Origin: Nereocystis luetkeana
Lineage: Eukaryota > Sar > Phaeophyceae > Laminariales > Laminariaceae
Assembly (NCBI GenBank): GCA_031213475.1
Contig: JARUPZ010000037.1
Coordinates: forward strand, 744,001-808,000
Length of the DNA stretch: 64,000 nucleotides
Direction of reading: 5' to 3'
In this document: positions 9,406 through 22,000 of the stretch, in pieces
Numbering within the stretch: the first letter of the stretch is position 1
How the letters are laid out: each line of letters starts with the position of its first letter
Notes under the pieces: generated by a model
Told to the model about the DNA's origin: nothing
What the model saw: only the letters and a program-made list of their open reading frames with translations
The model's database searches: none
Program-made: the position numbers and the translations under genes

Positions 9406-12340
9406 TTTTTCTCTCGGTCTAGTTTACCCTCTGCGCTCTTTCTTTTCGGACTAGTTCCGACGTTGCGAATTTTGATATTCCTGCCTGACGTTTCTCATGG
9501 AATTGGTGTTTTCCCGCTTTTACTACCCCCTGCCCCCCCTCCCTCGCTATATTGGTAAGGAATGGCAGACAAAGCATGCCACATTTCCCCGTTTCGGGAG
9601 TACCGTCTTCTCGTTTTCCTTGTATTTTTTTTTTTTCTGCTTCGTTTTCGCTCTTATTTCAGCATTATACGTGACATTGCACGCTCCCGGCTTCTTCTCT
9701 TTTGTAGGACCGTAAGGTTGGTCTTCGCGTACGTATTGGGTGGGTTTTCTTCGTTCCCTCATCCGCCTCGGCACGCACCCCCCCTTATTCTGATTTATTT
9801 ATTTATTTTCGGATTTTCGTTATGAGTTCCTCAGCCCCACCCTCGGTTGGGTGTGCTGCAAGTACTTCCCGAGACTGTTTGGCCACCTCGACTATCGAGC
9901 GCCCTTCTCTTTCCCACTTGGGCCGTGTTTTTTCTGCCGGCCATGTGTATCGTTCTCTACCGCTTGGCACCGCTCCCTCAGACCACTGTGATTTGAGTAT
10001 CGCCCGTTGCGCATCATCTTTAGGCCTGGACTGCCATGCTCATTCTCGTGCTTTGCCTCTGTTCCCCTTGGCACCCGACTTGCGTATATCGGTTGTTTCC
10101 TTCTCTTTTTGTGTGTGTTTCCTCCCCTATGGTAGGTCGGAGTTCATACGTGCTATTCATAGCACTTATTACGTCACTCGAATTCAAGCCGTTCTGTTTT
10201 CACGGTTTCTTTTTTTTCGCGACCTTTTTTTTTTGCCACGTCGCACACCGCGTATCTTTAGATTCCTCGCGTCCCTCTAGCAGTTTTTATTGTTGGTTTA
10301 ATCGGCTTTTGCCTTGCAAGTTATAGAGGTGTGTGGGAGTGGGTTGTGAAGCGCCGCATCTTCGATCCATTTCTCAGATTTTTCTGGATGGATTTTGTCC
10401 CCTCCTGATTTCTATGCATCTGCATATACGGCCCTTCAAGGTGGGCTTGTGTCATGGTATTCATGATCCCGTTTCCCTCTATTGTCGAGGAGGCGTGTTT
10501 CTGATGAAACGCGCCACGCAAATAATATATGTATTACCCCCCTGTTGTTCTCAGAACTCTCTGAGAGCCAGGAAAGTGGGAATCATCAAGATAAGACATC
10601 AATCTCTGTGAGTATACGTACACACGTCTAGGCCGCGACCTGCATCACAGTAGTCGGGCCTGCCCCATACTGCCCCTTTTGTTAACCGGTAGTCAGTTAG
10701 AGACCCCTTTATATCACCCTATACTATCAGACTGTGCTTTCTCGCACGTGCAAACATACCAGGTACATATCATACAGCATATATATCGAAAGAAGAAAAT
10801 CAGCACCCTACCTGGGGTATGTACGTACGTACGTAGACTCTTGGCATTATCAAGTCGCCAATTTGCAACTACAACAATAATCATAAAAATATATGTTCAA
10901 TCATCGACCTTCTGTCCGCTTCGCGTAATTCGATGCACTTTTTCTTCCAGAGTGAGCGTAGCGGGCGGCGTAGGCCGTCCGCGGAGCGAAGCGCCTTGCT
11001 TGTATATTTTAAACATAGCAACATAGCAAGCACCAGGACCAGGCGCGCGTTACATGTAGAACTGCAGGCTGCAGATGCTCCGGGGTTGCGTGTTGGCAGA
11101 GACGCGCCCACAAGCAAACAATTAAACAATCATAGTTGAGGTACAAACTATCGGACGGGCGGGGGGCGGCGGGGCGGGGGGCGCGAGCAGCGAGCAGAGT
11201 AAAATAAAAACGAACGAAACCGTCTGAAATCTGAAACGGTGTAACATCCCCATTGCGGTAAAACAAAATTATGAAACCCTCGACCCCCCTCGCAAATCAG
11301 GTTTATATCAACTGTGTAGGCTTTCTCAGGGCGGACTTCTGGGGTTGCTCGTTTGGGTGTGTCGGCTACCAAAGCTGAGTGAGGCCTGCAGTCTGCTGCT
11401 AGTGTGGCTTGTGCAACGTGGATATGGACGAACAGGAAACCCGACACGCGAAGCCGCTGGTATGGGCAGTTGGTAGCAATTCCAAGTGAGTCAGTGCTGA
11501 GTGTACTGCGATAAATGATGATGTCCGCGAGACGCTTTTTATTGAGCCGGCAAAGCTACGTACAGCAGCAGTGATGCAGTGATACTCGTAGGGGTAGGTA
11601 GCTCTGCTACTAGGCTCTGCTGTACTGCCATGCTACCCTACTATTGTGTTCAGCTCGGCTTGCATTGCCTGATTGCCTGCATTGCTGGTATCATATTGTG
11701 TCTCTGCCTATGGTCAATGCTTGTACTCGCAATGCCAATGGGGCTGATTATTTTTTGCCTGGTACGGTTTGTAGGTGTACTGCTGGGTATGAAACCACGC
11801 TTTTGGTTGAGTGTTTTTGCACGTCAGATGTGAGTTCCACCGATCGGTCCATACTCGACTTTGCAAACTCCGTGATATCCGTCCGCGCGTTTTTAGAAGT
11901 ACCTCTATTAGTCAGTCAAATAACCGAGGGTATATTCCGGAATGCCCGCATTAGAAACACGACAAAGCAAATCCAGGGTCATGTTATGTTTTCTGCTTGG
12001 ATGTTGTGTTCCTTGTTCCTTGGTCTTGAGGTGTTGTGTCGTATTTAAAGCAGTGCATATACGCTCGGGCTGGTACGACTGGTGTTTTGCGTATGAACAT
12101 AGTCCGCGTATATTCCGCGTACATCCGAGCAGCTGCGCCGAAGGCTTCCCAGCTTTAATTTCGTACCTGTAGCTCTGCTTGCAAGTCGTATACTGCTGTA
12201 GCTGTGCTCTGTCTGTGCAGGTTGGTCGGACTTTGACTTTATTTGCAAAAATGATTAAGGATTCAATTGTTGAGAGCGCCTTGCAGCGTGGGTAGGCACA
12301 ATAAAATGCCAGTCGACGAGGGAAGAAAAGGCTAAAATCT

Positions 12341-12520
12341 TCTCGCGATAAAAATGAAGGCACGTACCGTAGCGGGAAGGGGGGAGAAGAGCCTGCTATG
12401 TGACCCCGGATCTGAGTTACGAGTTGGAAGGAGAGAGAAGAAGATGTGCGAAGATAATGAATGGGATGAGAAAAAAAGAAAAGAAAAGAAAAAAGTACTG
12501 CTACGTACTTGTATAATTAA
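12341..12520 (+). repeat. Dispersed repeat, copy 1 of 3
   Basis: The shared phrases are 'aatgaaggcacgtaccg', 'ggggagaag', 'gatctgagttacga' and a run of gga/gaaag ending in an A-rich tail with 'aatgaatgggatga'. Similar blocks occur near 47,995 and 56,755. There is no coding capacity. An A-rich end would suit a short retroposed element, but flanking duplications were not identified. Confidence 0.6.
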
Positions 12521-13005
12521 GACCATGGACCTGGTACCAGGTGTCTGGTACCTGTATAAAATTGCAGGTGATGTTTGTTCTGTGAACGCGTGAGCGCCCC
12601 TCACCATTTTTAGACGTTGTTTCGAGCCGTTTTCGCCCGTCCTGCGCTGTGCTCGTAGCTGTGCTCTGTCTGAGCGATACTGCTATACTCGTATAATATG
12701 CAGCTGGTATGTAAGTTAATCGTACCAGGCACGTAGAATACCTACAGAAGTACAGTAGTAGCAGATATCCTCGGGTAGAAGGAAGTCGGATCATCGATCT
12801 TTGCTTTGTTCTTGCGAATCCATTTTACTGCTGTTGTAGTTTGTACCATATAGGTTGTATTCACATACGAATATGCCAGCACTTTGGATTTTTGCAACGG
12901 CCTGATATTCCGGTCGAGTGCCCACTCAACGACCATGGTATGGGTCACTAAATCACTTGCATTGCTTGCATTACTTGCATTGCTTGCTTCATGCCCCCCC
13001 GGCAG

Positions 13006-16000
13006 AGGACAGCTCGGCCTAGGGCACGAGGTTGCGTCTAGCTCCTTGCCATGTAACGTGGCCTTCAAGCTGTCCAACCGACAACGAATCACTAAGGTGG
13101 GCAATGGTTGGCAAGGAGCAATGAGCAGAGGCGAGGGTTGTGAACCGAAAACCGAAATAACTTTTTTTCGGCCGGTTTTCGTCGGTTTTCCCCCCCCGAA
13201 AACCAAGATGTTTTAGTCATTCTTTCGGTTGCCAAAAAAGAGAGACGAGAAACAGACTCAACTTTTTTCGGTCGCTTTATTGTCCCCCTGTCTCCTACAC
13301 AAATAATGCGTACGCATCTGCATGGAAGCCCCGAAAAACGATGGAAACCAACCGACACTTGCGGCAATATACCGATACATCGACTGAGCCACTTTACGAG
13401 TCGGTTCACAAACCTCGCCACGTGACACCATGACAGCATAAATATACCTATGATGATCCTCAGCCTTATCCGATCCGTTCTCAGCCGGCGGATCTCTCCC
13501 GCCTCTGACCGTCTTTCCGCACGGTTTCTTTGCCGGGGCATCCCCCCTCCACGCCTGAACCACCCGGCGTCGGAGGATCCGCCCGCTCAGCGCCGTGGCG
13601 TCCGGGCGAGGTCTTGACGTTGAGATCTACGAAGGAATACCCGAAAATCCCTGCCCTGTCAGTGTTTTGGCCCATGGTCTCTAGGCAGAGTGTATGCATT
13701 CGCGTGGCTTTTTTCCGGCACATCCTCTCCGACCTCCGACCCATGGTCAACTACCCGACCGGCGTCGCCATTGTGGGGGCCTGCGCAGATTGCTGTACAT
13801 GAGACATCGATGGAACGCCCCGATAGCACATGCCCCCCAGGCTGAGTTGAGAACTGCCATTCATAACAAAATATGCCGGGGATGTTCGATGAGAGAGATA
13901 TCGCATGCCACCCATAGCTAGCAGCTCTTATGACGGCCACATCAGCACTTACGGTGTGTACGCTATCGTACAGCGGCAGCAGCAGTGGAGCTGTACTACG
14001 TGGCTGCGGAGATGTACAGCGGCAGCAGTACTGCTACAGCAGCTGCTGTGGCGGCACCTTTCTGCGGAGCTGCGCTGTCGGTCATCGCTTACTGCCTGAG
14101 TTAAAATTAGTTACGCCGATTTCGAGGATTCCGCCGCTTTTCGGTTAATCGGCCATTAATCGTCAGTATTCTACCGCATTTTCAATTCTCAATTCGCTGC
14201 TATTATGAAGACATACATTAAAGTCCCAGAGTGGAGTGCGGAGCGCACGCTCTCAATCTCTTGGCATCGAGTCCCAGCCTCCTTGTACTCCTCTACTTTA
14301 TACCCCTTTCACGCGGGTATGCAACCGGCGGCCGTCCAGGCCGCCCGCGTAGCCCCTTGTATATATATGAGTGTAATGTAGTTACAAGATACCAGCATAT
14401 TCACACCAAGTCCTTGGATGTGTTGACCATTTGCCTGCCTTCGCCGACAAACCGACGGAGAAACCGATCGAGAGGTGTTCGGTTCGGTTTCGGTTCGGTT
14501 CGGTTTCGGTTTTTGCATTAAAACTGAGGCACTGGGCCGAGGGATAGGTACAAAGTTATGACTTACAAGAAAAAAACAACGTAAAAACAGACTGGACTTT
14601 TCGAGCTTGCACCAATCACACCAGAGCTATGACTTACGGTATGACTTGCAAAATGGCCGTGATTGGCCGACAGTGCCGTTACAACTGCTGATGCGCACAA
14701 ATATCGTATTGAGCGTGCTACGAGTACAACAAGCAGGCTGTTGCACATCGCTGCGACCATGCCGCCCAGCAGGAGCAGCAGGCAAAACCATGCGCGAGAG
14801 GTGGCACACCCGTAGTATATATGCTCTATGGCTTGATGCATGTATCGGAGCCTGCGATGCATCACGGGGGGGTGTATAGGTAGAGCTTGGGGTGCGGGCG
14901 CATGTATGTATCCCGACTCCCGACCGCACCCACCACGACAACCAACAACAAACGGCGCCACCTGCTGCTGTTGCCCAGCAGCAGTAACAAGCCAAACCAG
15001 CGCGTGAGGTGGCAAATCCGCGGTGTACTCTTGGCTACTGTAGTATCTGTAGTATCTGTAGTTGCGGAGCCTACGACCACCGATCAACAACCAACTGCCA
15101 CCAGCCAAAACTGCGTGAAGAGGTGACACATCCGCGGTGTACTCTTGGCTACTGCAGACTGTACTTACTTACTTGTAATCGATGCACGTGTCGGAGCCTG
15201 CGATGCATCATCGAGGATAGAGAGGGAGAGCTTGGGGTGCGGGCGCATATATGTATGTATGTACTGTATGTATCCCTACTCCCGACTATACGCCCACCAC
15301 GACGATCAACAACCAACTGCCACCAGACATATCTGCGAGAGGTGGCACATGCGGGGTGTACTCATGGCTACCGTACCTGTAGTTGCAAGTGTCGGAGCCT
15401 ACGATGCATCATCGAGGATAAATAGGCAGAGCTTGGGGTGCGGGCGCATGTATTTATGTATGTATCCATGTATGCTATTCCTGATTCCCGCCCTCGCCCA
15501 CCACAACGATCAAAACGACCAACTGCCACCGGACAAAACTACTCATCCTCCAGCAGCAGCAGGCACCCAGCAGCAGCAGCAGGCAAAATCATGCGCGTAA
15601 GGTGGCGCACCCGGTGTGTACTTTATGACTAGTTGCGTGTATCGGAGCCTACGATGCAGCACGGAGGATGGATAGTAGGCAGAGCTGGGGGTGCGGGCGC
15701 ATGTGCAGCTTGAATCATTATTTAGTGACATACCGACTCCAAACGACACCGACCACAACGATCAACAACCGCCACAAAAAAAAAAACTGCTGTACTCCTT
15801 TGCTGTTGTTCTGAGCAGCATTGCAATTCTCAACCAGTCGAGAGGGTATCAGCGTCGAACCGGTCGACGATACTTGCGTCTGTTCCAAAATGAACCGAGA
15901 TCACGGACGGGTTGGGTTACCCTAGGTTGCCCAGAAGCCGCGAGCCACGACGCCACAGTGAGCGTGGGCCTTGGGGTGTTGTGCAAGAGACTACAGGAGA

Positions 16001-19000
16001 GCTACGCAGCGCTGAAATCGGCGGTCGCCGGCAAGCAGAAACTATATGTGACCAACTACCCCTGGTAGCTGTTTTGGTGTGTGCCGATTGGAAATGAATC
16101 ACCAGGCTTATCGCATAGATTTGAGATCAAAATTGAAAAGCATGGTACGAGAGACCTGCAAAAGACCTACACCTTCCGTACATAGATACCGGCACAAGAA
16201 ATGTAAAGGGTGAAGCGTCTGTGGACGGCCTGCAGTGGACCTGTAAAGGCGCTGCAGAATGAGCATGGGTGGAGTGCTGATGCAGCGGCTGTATTAGGAC
16301 ATTGAGACGTCCCGAAATGTCCTGCCTTTCCGATTGCGATGCGATCCGATTGCGATGCGATATTATACGATTTCAAGCGGCTGTTTTCTGTTTTTCTGTT
16401 TCGTTTTGTTCGCTTACCTGTTTCGCTGCTTCATCGCATCTGCTTCATCGCATCTGCGCAGGACTGCCACCTTAACCCAAACACGTCTCATTTTGTAGTT
16501 TGGACACCTGTGAAGCAAACGTGAGATTACCACCAGGGGAATTCGCCGTATACTCTACATTACCTCTAGCGACCCGCGGCCTATATACAGTGCTATTATA
16601 CAATGCCTGGTACGTCACTAACCATTATTCTATTGCTACACCGCTGCCCGAGTGCAAGACCTTCGTGCCGAGGGGGTATTCACACGAGATTGATTCTTCC
16701 CTATTATATTTCGGTTACTCCATCACTTGAAAGGAGCAGTTCCCAAGTAATGCGTAGAACATCTTCCATATTTATATGTTTTTCTTAGAACTACAACTGC
16801 AGTATATATACACACAAGTAGCTTGTGCGTGTCGTACCCCATTATCTTTCAGTAGTATCGCGCCTTGTATTCAATGCATTCGCCATGGTTCAGAGAGCTC
16901 GTAACCACGCCACCGCAAGCACCACTCAACCCCCTGTCCCCTGTCCCCCTTACCGGCAATGCCCCCTACTATCACGCCATCAATGATATCATTACTTTTC
17001 GACCCGGTCGATTTCGCTTTATCAGATATTTTGCGGATATGAGCACACTTTTGCGCTGACGTCAGACGGCGACATTATGGGGTTCGGCAACGGTGTGAAG
17101 GGCCAGCTGGGAATTGGCAACACGGGTGAGCAGACTTGGTCAACCTATCAACCAACCTATCAACCAACCAATCAATCAATCAATCAATCGATCAACCTAC
17201 CCTGCAGCTAGTGCCCGACCTCGCACCCGCGTCCTACTTGCCTAGTACAATAGAGGCAACTACAATGGCAGATTATCTATCTATTAATAGCAATTTTCGT
17301 AGTATCACCTTAATAATTGCGAGCAATATCATGGCAATCGAACGTCAAAATGAGTCTCCAGACAGGAGAAAGGCGTGACGAGCGTTTTGTAAACGTGGAG
17401 ATCGAATGCTACGCGTTGTCTGGGCCTCCTTGAGCTATTGGTATATTCGTACCAATCTATTGATGTGATGCATTCGCATCAATATCAATGTTATAACGTT
17501 AGTGGCTGCCGCTGATAACTCTGATTGCTACAGCAGTATCTATGGAAGGCCTAGTGAAGTCCTGCTACTGCTCGTTGTTATCTAACGAAGGCCTGTTGCT
17601 GACTGCCAAAGCTCTCACGAGAACTGGAGCCGCCTCTTCACTCGTCCCCCCCTCGTCGAAAAATACGAGTACAGAATACCACCACTGTATGTACGTACCC
17701 CGATCCGATCATCTTCGACAGACATGACATCGGTGCGCAACACTCATTATGCCAGCTGGATCTGACGTGATGGACCACTTGGACCGTTACATAGACCGTT
17801 ACAGCCAAGGCGTCAAGACGCAAGACCGATGCGTCACTTCTGATCCGGCTCTTTGCCTCACGCCCCCCCCCCCCCCCCCCCCTCCCCCCCGTCAATGGCG
17901 CTCGATTGCATTGCTGCATTGTTTTGTTGCTTTGCGTTGTTTGGATTGCGTTGGTGGTTTGTCCTGTCTCCAGAGAGCTTCAGCAGTCCTCAGAGAGTGC
18001 ACCTCCTATGTGGAAAGGGTGTCGTGATGATGGCAGCCGGTCTAGAGCACTCGCTGGCGCTCACTGATTCCGGCGACTTGTACTCCTTTGGGGACAACCT
18101 CAGGTGCTACGACAGTGCAAAGTAGACCTGCCAGTAGTGGGTGTCAGCAGTAGGCGTCAAGAGTACCGTAGTACGTACAGCAGTAGGTGTGTTGTCTTGT
18201 GTCGCGTGGCTCTGACCTATATTTTCGGTCCGGACGTCAGGGATGTCTACCGGTACCTACGCCTCATGCTGCTGTGCTGTGCTGAAAAGTACTGCACTGT
18301 GCTGTGCTGTGCTGTACTTGTGTAGTATATCTCAGGAATGTTGTTGTCTTCTTTCGCTTGGGATTGAAGTCGAATTCGTCGTCTTAACCGCCCTTTAGGT
18401 ACTGTATCACTGCTGCGCCTGCTGCGGTTACTATTAATAATAGCAGCATCTTTCGCACCTCCAGTACCTTCAGCATCTCTGTTACCTTCAGTATCTTGAG
18501 CACTTTGTCTTACGCTACAGTACGCTGTCACTATCCCACGTTGCTCTACGCCCGTCTATGGCCTGATTGCGTGGCCTGCTCGCAGTGGGCAGCTGGGCCT
18601 TGGACACAACTTCACCGCGAGAGAGCAGACACCGCAGAAAGTTCTTTACTTCAGCAAGTCGAAGATAGTGCAGATGGCGTGCGGACAGGACCACACCGCC
18701 ATTCTTACCAGTGAGGCGACCCCTCATACACATACACATACACTACACTTGCTTACTTTTGTCTTTTTCCTGGGCGTGCTCGGTTGTTATGATACATCCC
18801 CGGCATCTCAGAGCTCCCACTTGGATACCGCTTCCATCTATTACTTGTCGGCAAGAGCCTTTTTTCCTTCTTTCTTATTTAATTTTGTGTGCGTGCGTGC
18901 GTGCGTGTACCCAGAGCACGGCACCGCGGGCGAGCCCGGCGCCGTCGCGGGTGTCAGCAGGCGCTGGCGGGTAGAGGGGGGCTTGGAATGAGCGCGGTCG

Positions 19001-22000
19001 CCGTTTTCGTGGGTAGGTGTCGCGTGTCATGATGTGCCTCCAGACACGGGGGAAGCATGAATGGGCTCTGTCTGACCTCCTGGTCTGAGGTTGGACATAA
19101 TATGTAGGAGTCTGTGTAGGAGTCTGTGTAGGAGTCTGTTAGGGGTCGTTTGGGGGCGATTAAGAGAATCAAGCGGTGCTTGTTTTGGCGACCAAGCTGA
19201 ATTTCAGAAAGAGAGAGCATCGCAGCCTGAGCAGCAATATTGCCGAGCTGGCGAACGAAGGCCACGGTGAGCACCGGGCTTTACGCGAGGCGCGCGACGG
19301 GGCTCACTGGAGCAGAGAGGGAGGAAAGCTTTACCCGGACCGAATCGGTGGCAAGTTGGTCGCGGGACGGGCGGGCAGCGGACGAGGCTGAAAGAAGCTC
19401 TGCCGTTCGTTTTTGTTTTTACCAGCCAGCGTACGAGGCCGAAAGAAGCTCTGCTGTTCGTTTTTTTTACCAGCGCGAGGTGTTCCAATCAGGCGGGAAA
19501 TAGTTGCATCAGAGGGGACACGGCGTTGTTTTATTTGATATAAAAATCGTTTTTCATTTTCGTTGTTTTCGCGGTGCAGTGGCGTGATGTGCTTTCTTTT
19601 TCGTATATATCGAAAGAAGAAAATAATTATGTACGTACACACATGCATGCGGCGTTCGGGTTGTTTTCCCGGATGGAGTATGGAGCTCTTGGCATTTGCG
19701 CGTCGCCTGTTTGCTCCTAGTGGTTTGGCCCGCCTGTTCCGTTCATTTCTTCCTCGTGAGCGAGCGTAGCTCAGCGCTTGTAGAACACACAAAACACTTT
19801 TTTATTCTCTTGTTCACGCGTGTGACAGCACTATAAATCACATACACCGGTGTGTTCTTGTCGTATGAACTGTTTTAGTTTCCGTTATTAATAGTTACTC
19901 TTTGATTTGTCGCCCGACAAGGTGCATAGTGAGTGTAAAGTACAGGATCACAAGAAATGAAGAATGTTGCGATAAACACGGGAATCAAGGACACCCCAAA
20001 CTGTGTTGCACGTTCACGGTCAAACGTCGTTCATGTTAGGGTACCAGGTTTGTCCTACGATTACGAGGTATTTACAGTACAGTCGTAGTAGCATCAGTTG
20101 TGTGACCGACGCCCTGGGGTACTCGTACGTATTCTGTCCTGTTATATGTGGACATGTTTGAGCGAACGTTGCTGCACATGTACTGGTACATGTTAATATT
20201 TTTGGGATATTTTGGTACGTTTAGGCGAGGATGGATCGACGCCAACCAAAGCATAGAGCCATAGACTATATACATACACCTGATGTATAGACTGCAGTAG
20301 ACTACACTAGACTAGACTAGACTAGACTAGACTACTATTAATTGCTGTAGATTGCTGTCAGTTGAACATATTTTAAGTACGAGTATTAAAGGTATAATCA
20401 CCTACCAAGATGTCTACGTACCGATGCAGCGATGGTTGTGGATGGTTGTGAGCGTGCCTACTACTGCTGCTGCTTATCCATCAAGCCTGAACGGGAACTT
20501 TGTTTGGTCTCAAATGAACTCAAATGAACTCAAATGAACTCAAATGAACTCAAATGAACTGGATTGAACTGGATTGCTTGCTCAGGTGCGGGTGAATTGT
20601 ATTGCTTCGGGAACAACCGCTCCGGAGCCCTTGGCTTAGCGGGCCACGACAACGAGGGGCCTCCGATTGTAGAATCTACTCCTAAGGTCAGCCTTTCTAC
20701 AATTAGGCTAAGCGTGCTACTGAATTTGCATTGTACTTCCTAGTGTCTTTGCTATCAACACAGCTACTGCTGGTGAGCAACTACACTACGCGTGCTATAA
20801 GTTGTACTGCCTTCGCAGTTTGTTTTCAGTACATGAAGCACATACAGCTGTAGCATATTCCACTATTATTGATAGTGTTATGCAGTTCGTAGGGGCTCCG
20901 TTTCGCTGGTATGGTACGGTATGGTATGGTATGGTATGGTATGAAGACAACGACAATGGCAAGACTAAGCCATAGACAGGCGTACAGGCGTACCACCGAC
21001 ATCGGTTAAACGGATACACAAAGACCAATCAAACCTATCAAACCATTCGTACTTCATACTTCATACCGCCGTACCAGTCCGAGTCGGTTAAACGAACATG
21101 GATCAAGTCATTCGTACGTCATACCATACGATATGTTCGTAGTACACCGTACTATAATATTAATATTCAGTATTCTGATACTCGTGGCATACTGTAGTAC
21201 AGTTATTACAAGGTGTACTGTAACGTATGATATGAAGTGTTCACAGCTTAAGTTTATTGTCTGGAAAGCGCCTTGCGCGCCGACCCATGTCGCTCTTAAA
21301 TACAGGTACCAGTTCTGTAGTTTATTGTACGTTGGTTAATTATGATACCTGGTATGCTGTAGCCTGTAGCCGGCCGTGCTCAATCGCTGCGTCTCCCGTC
21401 GCCTGACGTTGATGCTTCGTATTTTCATGTTACATCATGGTCATCTTTTCATTTTTGATTTATTCATGCGCTGCCATGATGCGATGCTGCGTTGCTATGC
21501 TTTGCTATGCTACGCTGCTGTGCTTTGCTACGATGCTATGCTGCGAGACAGTTGGTGAGCAGCCTCCAAGGCACCAAGATTGTGCAGATAGGATGCGGTC
21601 TTCAGCACACCGTGGCCCTTACAGCGTGAGTGGTTACCTTATTAGCTTAATAGCCCAATACGTAGCTTATCACAATCCAAAGTCCCTCTCCCTGATCATT
21701 TACTAACTACAGTAGTGATAGTAGTACGTATCCTCCCGCGTTTTGATGGATGGTGATATTGTGACATGATGACATGACATGATGACATTGATTGTGTTGA
21801 TCTTGTGGGTACTCTGACGATATTGGCATACCGATGTGTGCCGTGTTGTTCTTCGTCTTCGCTGGTCTTACTCTCATTCTTATTTAATACTGTTCATAGC
21901 GTCATGAATAAGCATACCAGGTATAAAGAAAAAAAAAAAAACAGCTGTGAGATCGAGGATTTCGTCGAAACTCATCTTTCCAAGCTGTGTGCGGTACTTC

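Larger units (their letters stand above)
8875..13005. other. T-rich non-coding stretch after the retrotransposon
   Basis: There is no recognisable gene. A 24-base T run lies at 8939-8962, and pyrimidine-rich sequence continues to about 10,300. It shares an exact 17-base phrase, tgtcatggtattcatga, with the 5' LTR region (near 2855 and 10,452), so part of it may be element-derived. About 10,740-11,010 shares short phrases with 14,265-14,380 and 19,600-19,790. Some earlier exon of the RCC1/BTB gene may be hidden here, because exon 1 as found begins inside a propeller blade. Confidence 0.5.

Noticed and set aside
14475-14515. Telomere-like or interstitial telomeric repeat
   Set aside because: The unit is a mix of GGTTC and GGTTTC, not the TTTAGGG or TTAGGG types, and it is only about 40 bases long.
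14563-15129. A 188-residue minus-strand protein
   Set aside because: It runs through the tandem repeat array and has no domain-like features.
15840-16070. An exon ending KQKLYVTNYPW with a GTAGCT donor
   Set aside because: Several frames are open, none resembles ankyrin or RCC1 sequence, and the flanking exons at 13096 and 17026 join in phase without it.
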